Positions 1-6,125 of a DNA stretch of 13,295 nucleotides are shown piece by piece. Below the pieces are notes generated by a model. The model ran no database searches and had not been told where the DNA came from. It saw only the letters and a list, made by a program, of their open reading frames with translations. The stretch covers positions 1 to 13,295 of the forward strand of contig CAZYDJ010000064.1 in the NCBI GenBank assembly GCA_964646035.1. The letters are read 5' to 3'. The stretch comes from CAYLMM01 sp964646035 (GTDB lineage: Bacteria; Krumholzibacteriota; Krumholzibacteriia; LZORAL124-64-63). The stretch's first letter is position 1. Each line of letters opens with the position of its first letter. A program made the position numbers and the translations under genes.

Positions 1-1
1 G

Positions 2-160
2 ATGTCGATGGAGATCGACCGGAACACCTCCGGCTCCGATTTCAGCTTCGGCGCAGGCCGAACCAATTCGCTCGGCCGCCTGACACTTTCGGCCCTGGAC
101 GACTTGATCGACCGCATCGACCGCATCCAAGCCAACCACGCCCCGGAGGATCCGGAATGA
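2..160 (+). CDS. C-terminal end of an unidentified protein (5' truncated)
   Basis: An open frame runs from the window edge to a TGA at 158-160 and encodes at least 52 residues. The visible part starts with a polar stretch that could form beta strands (FSFGAGRTNSLGRLTL) and continues into an amphipathic helix (ALDDLIDRIDRIQ), ending in a short acidic tail. Its stop overlaps the next start as ATGA, which suggests translational coupling and a shared operon with the parvulin-like gene. An ATG at position 2 could in principle start a tiny protein, but a cut-off longer gene is more likely. I do not recognise the family. It lacks the terminal aromatic residue usual for outer-membrane barrels. Confidence 0.6.
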   Translation: MSMEIDRNTSGSDFSFGAGRTNSLGRLTLSALDDLIDRIDRIQANHAPEDPE

Positions 161-1803
161 TTCAACGCCCCCATACTGCGCTCGTCATCCTGCTGGCATT
201 CACGGCCCTCGCCGCGGCAGCCACGCCGGCGGCGGCGAATGAAACCCCCGCGGATACGCTGATCGTCGTCAACGGCGAACCGATCACTTCGGCCGACATG
301 GACGCCAGGCTGATCGCCGCCCACAGGGGCCGCAGCGCCGAGGGGATGAGCGGAGAATTCCTGCAGAACCTGCTCGATAAATCGGTCAACGACCTCCTGC
401 TCACCCAGCAGGCGCTCGCCATCGGAATGGATCAGGATCCGGTCCTGGAAGCCGAACTTTACGAGATCCGTGATCGCGCTTCGGCTTCTGTCTTCGTCCG
501 CGAGAATTTCCATCCCGAAATCGACATCACAGCTGATCAGATCCGCGAAGAGTGGGAGAAGTACTATTGGCGCATCCAGTTGCGGCAGATCTCGGTCCGC
601 ACGCAAGCCGAGGCCGAGGCCCTGCGCGCAGAACTGGTCGCCGGCGCGGACATGGACAGCATTGCCCGGGAGATCTCGCTGGACACTCGCAAATACCAGG
701 GCGGCCTGCATAATCTGAAGCGCTGGGATGATGTCGAGGTTTCGCTGCGGGAGCCGGTGCGGGAACTGGCCGAAGGCGGGATCAGCCGGGTCTTCCCCTA
801 TCGCGAAGCCTTCGCCGTCGCCCGGGTCGAGCAGCGTCTGCCGCCCGACGAAGCTGCCTTTTCCCGAGATGAGGCCGCGATCCGCAAGTATCTCGAGCAG
901 AAAGCGTCCGACCGGGCCTGGCGCGATTTCATCGCCGGGCTGGCGAACGAGCTCTCTCTCGAGCGCAACGAAGAGATCCTCGACGAGGTGCGACGCGACG
1001 GCGAATCCGTTCAGACCGGATCGTTCCTCAAGCCGGGAGAGGACGCCGTCCTGTCGATCGCCGGCACTCGTCCGATCACCGAGAGCGAATTGCGGCGGTT
1101 GGTTTCCCGCTCGGTGATGGAAGCCCCCGGAGCCCCGTTCGACAGCCTCTACGCCCTGGGCGAAAACAAGGCGGTCGAGATGATCGTCCTGCGCGCCGCG
1201 GCCGCGGCCGAAGGCCTGGACACCCTGCCGGGGGTGGAAGCCCTCGTCAGCGAAAAGCTCGCCGAAAAATTGATCGAGAACTACCTGCAGGAAGTCGTGG
1301 TGGCCAACATCCTCTTCAATCGCGATGAGTTCGCCGAATACCACCGCTCGCATCCCGAACAGTTCGGCGGTCCGTCCGAGGTTCTGCTGGATGTGATGGT
1401 GATAGGCGACGAGGCATCCGCGCAGCAGGCGTCGGAAAGGCTCAAGGCCGGAGCCGACATCGACTTCGTCCGCCGCCAGACCGGAGCCGGGGATGCCGGA
1501 GCGCCGAAGTGGTCGCCCGAATCGGTGTTCTCGCCCGCGATCCGGCAGCAGTTGGCGGGCCTGGAAATCGGCGGAGCGAGCGACCCGATCGCCATTCCCT
1601 CCGGCTTCATGGTATTCAAGTTCCTCGGCCGCAAGCCGGGAGAACTGCGGCCCATCGAGGAATGCGAGATGACGATCCGCGAGATGATCTTCCAGCAGAA
1701 ATTCGGCGAGTTGCTCGACGAACACCTCAGCCTGCTGAAGGAAAGATCCGAGATCGTCCTTTTCAACGAACGAATCGAAAGATACTTCGCGGGGGGCGCC
1801 TAG
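157..1803 (+). CDS. SurA/PpiC-like parvulin-fold periplasmic protein with two degenerate rotamase domains
   Basis: This 548-residue protein probably acts as a periplasmic folding chaperone. A Sec signal peptide covers about residues 1-28 (hydrophobic core followed by ATPAAA). A SurA_N-like helical part follows, opening with VVNGEPITSADMD (37-49). The first parvulin-like domain is about 138-228, with the family's G-x-D-x-x-x-x-A spacing near 163-170 and a GG at 182-183. A second copy of the same plan begins with IAGTRPITESEL (301-312) and has a rotamase-like domain at about 408-492. The histidines usual for active parvulins are missing: the RHI position reads RQI (143-145), and the terminal HII position reads AVA or MVF. 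It may therefore bind unfolded proteins without isomerase activity. The start overlaps the upstream stop, and the 26-heme cytochrome begins 45 bases downstream, so folding or export of the cytochromes is a reasonable inferred role. The fold-level call is firm; the clients are a guess. Confidence 0.82.
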   Translation: MIQRPHTALVILLAFTALAAAATPAAANETPADTLIVVNGEPITSADMDARLIAAHRGRSAEGMSGEFLQNLLDKSVNDLLLTQQALAIGMDQDPVLEAELYEIRDRASASVFVRENFHPEIDITADQIREEWEKYYWRIQLRQISVRTQAEAEALRAELVAGADMDSIAREISLDTRKYQGGLHNLKRWDDVEVSLREPVRELAEGGISRVFPYREAFAVARVEQRLPPDEAAFSRDEAAIRKYLEQKASDRAWRDFIAGLANELSLERNEEILDEVRRDGESVQTGSFLKPGEDAVLSIAGTRPITESELRRLVSRSVMEAPGAPFDSLYALGENKAVEMIVLRAAAAAEGLDTLPGVEALVSEKLAEKLIENYLQEVVVANILFNRDEFAEYHRSHPEQFGGPSEVLLDVMVIGDEASAQQASERLKAGADIDFVRRQTGAGDAGAPKWSPESVFSPAIRQQLAGLEIGGASDPIAIPSGFMVFKFLGRKPGELRPIEECEMTIREMIFQQKFGELLDEHLSLLKERSEIVLFNERIERYFAGGA

Positions 1804-1818
1804 CCCCACGAGCCCCGT

Positions 1819-1832
1819 CCCGGCCTGCCGGG
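1819..1832 (+). repeat. Small GC-rich inverted repeat before the 26-heme gene
   Basis: CCCGGC and GCCGGG flank a CT in the 45-base gap between the parvulin-like gene and the 26-heme gene, four bases before the ribosome binding site. It could form a short hairpin that shields the message end or tunes relative expression. No T run follows, so it is not a classical terminator. In GC-rich DNA such a repeat can occur by chance. Confidence 0.3.
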
Positions 1833-1836
1833 CGGC

Positions 1837-1841
1837 GGAGG
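1837..1841 (+). promoter_or_regulatory. Ribosome binding site of the 26-heme cytochrome
   Basis: A perfect GGAGG lies seven bases before the ATG at 1849. This strong site supports that start, which also gives a clean signal peptide. It suggests that the cytochrome is translated efficiently within the operon. Confidence 0.75.
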
Positions 1842-1848
1842 TGTCAGC

Positions 1849-3825
1849 ATGGACTTGCGTCGAATAATCCCCGCCACCGCGACCATGGCCGCGGCATTGC
1901 TGGCCGTGTCGGTGCTGATCCCCGTCGACACCGACGCCCAGATCAAACGCGGACGTCGTTTCGGCGGCGGCGGCGACTGCGAAGAATGCCATAAGATGGC
2001 GGAAAAACAGATGAAGATCCGCCATGAACCCTTCGCCGACGGCGAATGCGACGGCTGCCACAAACCCCACGGCCTGGTAGGTTCACTGCGCCTGAAGGAG
2101 ACCGGCCGCCGACTCTGCGCCCTTTGCCACGACGAACAGTCCCTGGGGCTTGACGGAGCCGTCGTCCACGGACCCGCCGCCGACGGCAGATGCGACCTCT
2201 GCCACGACCCCCACGCCAGCGACGAGAAAGGGCTGCTCTCCAAGACCGAAGAAGACCTCTGCTTCTCCTGTCACGACAGCGCCCCGTTCAATCGCGAGAA
2301 CCGGCATCCCCCCCTCGACCAGGGATGCGACTCCTGTCACGTGATCCATGGCGGCCCCAATCCGGGATTGCTGCGCGCAGATCCGGCCGAATTATGTGCG
2401 GGCTGTCACGATCCCGAAGACTCGTCCTTCAAGACGGCCCACGCCGGCTATCCGGTTCCCGCCGACGGTTGCGGATCCTGCCACGCCCCGCACTCTTCAG
2501 ACGAAGAATCGTTGCTGCGCATATCGATCCACGCCCCAATCGTCGATCTGGATTGCGGATCGTGCCACGATGATGCCGGCGCCGCCCAGCCGTTCGCCCT
2601 GACCGATGACGACGCCGACGCTCTCTGCCTGAACTGCCACGACCTCGCCGACATGGGTCCCGCAGACGTCCACGCTCCGGTCGCCGACGGCATGTGCTCG
2701 ACCTGCCACGCCCCGCACGGTTCGCCTATCCCGCATCTGTTGTCGCGACCGACCAACGAGATCTGCCTCGACTGCCACGACGATGTCGGTCAAGACATGG
2801 CCCGGGTATCCGGCCACCCCCCCGTCGCGGCCGACTGCACATCATGCCACGACGCCCACGGGTCCACCGCAAACCATCTCATCGCCGGGGACACGGTCGA
2901 GCTCTGTCTCGGCTGCCACGTCGATCAGGCCGCCGAGATGAACGCCGCGACGACGCACGCCGCCTTCACCGATGGTTCCTGCCTCGACTGCCACGCTCCG
3001 CATGGTTCGGATCACCCGGCCCTGACCACAAACAACCGCTTCGACCTCTGCGCCGAATGTCACGATCAGGCAGAGCAATGGATCCGCAGCAGGGTAGCCC
3101 ACAAGCCGGTCCAGGCAGGCAAATGCAACAACTGCCATGCCGCTCATTCAGCGACGGAACCGGGCCTGTTGCTCGCCGACGCCAACGCTCTCTGTGCAGA
3201 TTGCCACGCGGAAGAGATGGCTCTCGCCGACCAGGAAATCGTCCATCCGCCCTTCGCCGACGGCGACTGTTCGCTTTGCCACGACCCCCACGCTTCCGAC
3301 CACGGCGGCCTGCTGCACCGCCCCCAGGTTTCTCTCTGCGCTGACTGTCACGATGATCCGGCAGAGGCAACGGCGGCGACGAGCGTCCATCCCGCCTATG
3401 CGGCGGGTTCCTGTTCCGAATGCCACGTTCCGCACGGCGGCGGCATCGTAGGCCTGCTCCCGGATGAGCCGGCCGCCCTCTGCGCAGCCTGCCACGTCGA
3501 ACTGGCCGAGAGGATAGCCGCCGGCAACGCCCACGAACCCGCGGCCGACGGCGCCTGCCTCGATTGCCACGCGCATCATTTGTCCGATCTGCCGACCCTG
3601 CTGGCCGAGGCTGTACCCGACCAATGCCTGTCCTGCCACGACGGCGAGGACGAGCAGTTCACGGCCGTCCATCTCGGAGCGGTCGGAGCCGAACTCGACT
3701 GCCGCGGCTGCCACGATCCGCATGCCTCTTCCGCGCCGGGATTGATCCAGCGGAACTCACACGATCCTTTCGACAGCGGCGCCTGTGACATCTGCCATCC
3801 CGGCGCCGAATCCACCGGAGGTTGA
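1849..3825 (+). CDS. 26-heme c-type cytochrome with doubled CXXCH modules
   Basis: This 658-residue exported protein carries 26 CXXCH heme-attachment motifs, with first cysteines at 44, 67, 90, 115, 138, 160, 183, 208, 236, 260, 283, 306, 330, 353, 378, 401, 426, 449, 474, 497, 522, 545, 570, 593, 618 and 646. That is about one heme per 25 residues. The signal peptide covers about residues 1-30. The repeat is that of the paired-CXXCH family: H-x-P-x-A-D-G-x-C-x-x-C-H, then P-H-G/A-S, then L-L, then L-C-x-x-C-H. Twenty-six further histidines recur at fixed places (for example H59, H74, H107, H122), one per heme, so bis-His ligation is likely. No catalytic domain, membrane helix beyond the signal, or lipobox is seen. 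The role is inferred to be long-range electron transfer in the periplasm or outside the cell; partners are unknown. The 16-heme gene follows immediately. Confidence 0.93.
   Translation: MDLRRIIPATATMAAALLAVSVLIPVDTDAQIKRGRRFGGGGDCEECHKMAEKQMKIRHEPFADGECDGCHKPHGLVGSLRLKETGRRLCALCHDEQSLGLDGAVVHGPAADGRCDLCHDPHASDEKGLLSKTEEDLCFSCHDSAPFNRENRHPPLDQGCDSCHVIHGGPNPGLLRADPAELCAGCHDPEDSSFKTAHAGYPVPADGCGSCHAPHSSDEESLLRISIHAPIVDLDCGSCHDDAGAAQPFALTDDDADALCLNCHDLADMGPADVHAPVADGMCSTCHAPHGSPIPHLLSRPTNEICLDCHDDVGQDMARVSGHPPVAADCTSCHDAHGSTANHLIAGDTVELCLGCHVDQAAEMNAATTHAAFTDGSCLDCHAPHGSDHPALTTNNRFDLCAECHDQAEQWIRSRVAHKPVQAGKCNNCHAAHSATEPGLLLADANALCADCHAEEMALADQEIVHPPFADGDCSLCHDPHASDHGGLLHRPQVSLCADCHDDPAEATAATSVHPAYAAGSCSECHVPHGGGIVGLLPDEPAALCAACHVELAERIAAGNAHEPAADGACLDCHAHHLSDLPTLLAEAVPDQCLSCHDGEDEQFTAVHLGAVGAELDCRGCHDPHASSAPGLIQRNSHDPFDSGACDICHPGAESTGG
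2905..3702 (+). repeat. Protein-level tandem array with a 48-residue (144-base) period
   Basis: Between residues 353 and 618 of the 26-heme cytochrome the heme motifs are spaced strictly 25, 23, 25, 23 and so on, giving a two-heme unit of exactly 48 residues repeated about five and a half times. Before residue 353 the spacing is looser (22 to 28). The DNA has diverged between copies, so the period is clear only in the protein. It indicates growth of the protein by duplication of two-heme units. Confidence 0.85.
3817..3821 (+). promoter_or_regulatory. Ribosome binding site that fixes the start of the 16-heme cytochrome
   Basis: GGAGG lies inside the last codons of the 26-heme gene. It is six bases before the ATG at 3828 but directly abuts an in-frame TTG at 3822. 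The spacing favours the ATG. The upstream stop (TGA, 3823-3825) is two bases before that ATG, so the two cytochromes are probably translationally coupled. Confidence 0.75.
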
Positions 3826-3827
3826 AG

Positions 3828-5048
3828 ATGAATCGCTTTGCGGGATTCCTCTGGATGTCGATGCTGTTGCTGGCCCCGCTCGCCGTCGCCGCTGCGGTGC
3901 CTCAGGTCGCCGAGCCGGGCGTCTGCCTGGAATGCCACTCGGACATGGCCGAACTGCTCCAGGCCCGGCATCAGCACGATGTTTTCCGCTCCGGTATATG
4001 TTCCGAATGCCATAACCCGCACGCTTCGCGCCATGCGTCCCTGCTGGACGCCGATCCGCGTCGTCTCTGCGGAAGATGCCATGAAGAAGTGGTCGCAGAG
4101 GCTTCGCTGGCGTTCACCCACGCCCCGGCCGGAAACGGTCGTTGCGTCGAATGCCACGACCCCCATGCCGGGGAGAACCGGAACCAGATGCGGATGACCA
4201 CTCCCGAGCTCTGTTTCGCCTGTCATCCCTCGGCGGCCGCCTGGCCTGAAAGACCGGTCGTCCACGCCCCGATCGCGGACGGCGACTGCGCCGTCTGTCA
4301 CACAGCGCACGGATCGGAGAATCCCTTCCTGCTGAACGATCCGGTGCCCGCCAACTGCTTCGGCTGCCACGATCGCGACAGCGCCTTCACCACGGCGCAC
4401 AAGAACCGCGATCTCGGCGACGCCGACTGCAGCGCCTGTCACGATCCGCACGCAGCCACCCGTCCCGGGCTGCTGCGCGCGAACCAGCACGCCCCCTTCG
4501 CCGGTGGCAACTGCGCCACCTGTCACGGCGAGCCGGAGCCGGGCGCCGGATTCGCCATCGCCCAGGACATCAAGCCGATCTGCCTGCGTTGCCATCGCGG
4601 GGTGCGGGCCGAAGCCGACACCCCGAACGGCGGCCACCTCACGCCCAGGGACTCCTGCTCCGATTGCCACAACCCCCACGCGTCCGACAGCGCCGCCCTG
4701 CTGGCCGCCCGCCAGGAAATCTTGTGCATGCGTTGCCATTTCGAGGGGGAGGGCCGCCGCGAGAAATCCTTCTACATCACCCACGACGGGATGAACTGCA
4801 CCGAATGCCATGTGCCCCACGGCAGCCCCGAGCCGATGATGCTGGCCACGACCGGCGTCGATCTCTGCTCGCGCTGCCATGAGTCGGCGCATCGCGTCTC
4901 GCATCCGGTCGGAGCCGACATCATCGACCCCCGGACCGAAGAATCGGTAACCTGCCTGAGCTGCCACCAGTTGCACGGGGCTGATTTCGACCCCTATCTG
5001 CCCCTGGACCCGGCGATGGATCTCTGCGTGATCTGTCATAAGAAGTAG
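3828..5048 (+). CDS. 16-heme c-type cytochrome with doubled CXXCH modules
   Basis: This 406-residue exported protein has a signal peptide (about residues 1-23, ending AVAAA) and 16 CXXCH motifs with first cysteines at 33, 58, 81, 106, 129, 154, 177, 201, 229, 252, 277, 300, 324, 347, 376 and 400. The modules match the paired-CXXCH type of its 26-heme neighbour. Sixteen extra histidines sit at recurrent places (such as H98, H113, H146, H161), enough for bis-His ligation of every heme. The C-terminal two-heme unit (359-404) differs from the rest and begins HPVG. The protein ends in CVICHKK, almost immediately after the last heme motif. An upstream in-frame TTG at 3822 would add two residues, but its spacing to the ribosome binding site is poor. 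Coupled expression with the 26-heme protein suggests that the two act together in electron transfer. No substrate site is apparent. Confidence 0.92.
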   Translation: MNRFAGFLWMSMLLLAPLAVAAAVPQVAEPGVCLECHSDMAELLQARHQHDVFRSGICSECHNPHASRHASLLDADPRRLCGRCHEEVVAEASLAFTHAPAGNGRCVECHDPHAGENRNQMRMTTPELCFACHPSAAAWPERPVVHAPIADGDCAVCHTAHGSENPFLLNDPVPANCFGCHDRDSAFTTAHKNRDLGDADCSACHDPHAATRPGLLRANQHAPFAGGNCATCHGEPEPGAGFAIAQDIKPICLRCHRGVRAEADTPNGGHLTPRDSCSDCHNPHASDSAALLAARQEILCMRCHFEGEGRREKSFYITHDGMNCTECHVPHGSPEPMMLATTGVDLCSRCHESAHRVSHPVGADIIDPRTEESVTCLSCHQLHGADFDPYLPLDPAMDLCVICHKK

Positions 5049-5071
5049 CCCCGGCCGGGGCGGCAATCGAA

Positions 5072-5098
5072 AAGGGCCGCGTCATCGACGCGGCCCTT
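5072..5098. terminator. Bidirectional rho-independent terminator
   Basis: A perfect 12-base-pair stem (AAGGGCCGCGTC with GACGCGGCCCTT) closes on an ATC loop between two convergent genes. On the minus strand the stem runs into TTTT followed by CGATTG, a usable T run for the 7-heme gene. On the plus strand the downstream tail is CTTGGTCTATTTATC, a weaker T-rich tract for the 16-heme operon. Its place 23 bases after one stop and 29 bases from the other fits a shared terminator. Confidence 0.85.
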
Positions 5099-5127
5099 GG
5101 TCTATTTATCCCCGGTACTCTGTCGGT

Positions 5128-5946
5128 TCAACGGGCGGAGGCCAGGACCGCGCCGGTGGCGGCCGGAGCGTATGGCTGCTCGTGGCAGCCGAGGCACATT
5201 CCATACGGTTGCGGGAAACCGACCAGCAGGGCTTTTTCCTCGCCAGCCACCTGGTGGCAGGTCTGGCATTCCATGCGATCGGAGAACAGCGGCAGACGCG
5301 TATCGATTTCGTCGCGGATGTGATTGCCCGGCTTCCCCCGGCCCGCGAGCACCTTCACCCCGTAGGGATGGCTGGCGTGGGCCGCGAAGGCGGGAGCTCC
5401 GTCTTCCCCGGCGGCCTCTCGGTTTTTGCCGTGGCATCTCAGGCATCCGTCCGACAGCCCCAATCCTTCGAGCCGGCTGTCGTCGATGTGATAGTAGGCC
5501 GCGGCCCGGCGATGCCCGGAAGAGATCAGCGAAATGTCGCCTGATGTGTTGTGGCAGGAGGCGCAATGGGCGGCAGAGGCGCGATCATCGTAATCGACGC
5601 TGAAGGCGACGCCCTGGGCGATGACCCGGGCCGGATCATGGAAGCAATGGCAATCGGTGCAGCTCCGACCCGGGTCACGATGAAAAACCACGTCTGACCA
5701 GTCGGTCCGGGTTTTTCCACGATGGCATTCCTTACAGATCGACGTGACCGGAGCCTCCCGGGCGGCGGTCGACACCGAGGCGCCCTCCCTGCCGTGGCAC
5801 CGGCCGCAGTCGAGGCTCCGATGGCCCGCCTCCGCCCCGATTGCCGAGGCGGCTGGAGGTAGGCAGACCATGATCAGTCCGACCGTTACGATCGAGACTG
5901 CTCGCAGGAGCCATTCGATACCTTGATTTGATCTAATAGTATCCAT
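5128..5946 (-). CDS. 7-heme c-type cytochrome
   Basis: This 272-residue exported protein has seven CXXCH motifs with first cysteines at 47, 71, 96, 128, 168, 227 and 251. A hydrophobic segment at about 12-36, ending in AASA, is a signal peptide or an uncleaved anchor. Heme spacing is irregular (24, 25, 32, 40, 59, 24), unlike the other two cytochromes. About eight other histidines are available as ligands (H42, H89, H103, H145, H153, H190, H193, H209). The last part resembles the end of the 16-heme protein: an HP-x-G element, a loop with LPL, then C-x-x-C-H-Q and a final C-L-G-C-H. The start ATG has only a poor GGCGAG next to it, so translation may be weak. It is likely a separate transcription unit, divergent from hemE. 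Its role is probably electron transfer, perhaps linking inner-membrane carriers to the larger cytochromes; that link is inference. Confidence 0.88.
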   Translation of the reverse strand: MDTIRSNQGIEWLLRAVSIVTVGLIMVCLPPAASAIGAEAGHRSLDCGRCHGREGASVSTAAREAPVTSICKECHRGKTRTDWSDVVFHRDPGRSCTDCHCFHDPARVIAQGVAFSVDYDDRASAAHCASCHNTSGDISLISSGHRRAAAYYHIDDSRLEGLGLSDGCLRCHGKNREAAGEDGAPAFAAHASHPYGVKVLAGRGKPGNHIRDEIDTRLPLFSDRMECQTCHQVAGEEKALLVGFPQPYGMCLGCHEQPYAPAATGAVLASAR

Positions 5947-5994
5947 CTCGCCAATTGATCGGCGGATTTCCTGGCGTCTTGAGCTGTTTTTTGA

Positions 5995-6011
5995 GGAAAT
6001 ATCTCATTTCC
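5995..6011. promoter_or_regulatory. Inverted repeat, possible operator
   Basis: GGAAAT and ATTTCC flank five bases (ATCTC). The repeat overlaps the candidate plus-strand -35 box (5991-5996) and otherwise fills the spacer before the -10 box, and it lies 49 bases upstream of the 7-heme start on the other strand. A dimeric regulator bound there could affect both directions. It does not match a Fur box or an Fnr site well enough to name a regulator. Confidence 0.3.
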
Positions 6012-6114
6012 CTGTCTGATACCAAAATCGATGGGATGTGACTGTTCGATGACAAATTCCAGAGTGATTTTGCCTATCTTTGGCGGGTCGATCGAAACCA
6101 CAGCAAACCCTTTC

Positions 6115-6119
6115 GAGGA
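6115..6119 (+). promoter_or_regulatory. Ribosome binding site of hemE
   Basis: GAGGA lies six bases before the ATG at 6126. This supports that start, which also gives the usual short N-terminus of uroporphyrinogen decarboxylases. Confidence 0.65.
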
Positions 6120-6125
6120 TGAAGC

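Larger units (their letters stand above)
5947..6125. promoter_or_regulatory. Divergent intergenic region with candidate promoters and a possible operator
   Basis: These 179 bases separate the starts of the 7-heme gene and hemE and are visibly AT-richer than the rest of the window. They must hold both promoters unless transcription enters from elsewhere. On the plus strand, TTGAGG (5991-5996) and TCTGAT (6015-6020) with an 18-base spacer are a weak sigma-70-like pair, each four of six to consensus. On the minus strand, TTGGTA and GATATT with 16 bases between is an equally weak candidate. An inverted repeat lies at 5995-6011 and a TCGATCGA palindrome at 6088-6095. No convincing small gene was seen. 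The individual promoter boxes are tentative. Confidence 0.5.

Noticed and set aside
1849..5048. Possibility that the two large cytochromes are one gene broken by a frameshift
   Set aside because: The second has its own signal peptide and a well-spaced GGAGG before its ATG, so they are two separately exported proteins.
1849..5048. Identification as a named conduit component such as MtrA, MtrC, OmcS or OmcZ
   Set aside because: Heme number, module type and length do not match, and no porin partner is visible.
5049..5060. CCCCGGCCGGGG palindrome just after the 16-heme stop
   Set aside because: A self-complementary run with no loop and no T tract; the hairpin at 5072-5098 is a much better terminator. 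It may be chance in GC-rich DNA.
3576..5066. A 496-codon open frame on the minus strand opposite both large cytochromes
   Set aside because: It is a mirror of the high-GC codon pattern. The opposite strand has 42 ordered CXXCH motifs and signal peptides, while this frame has no recognisable domain and crosses the terminator region.
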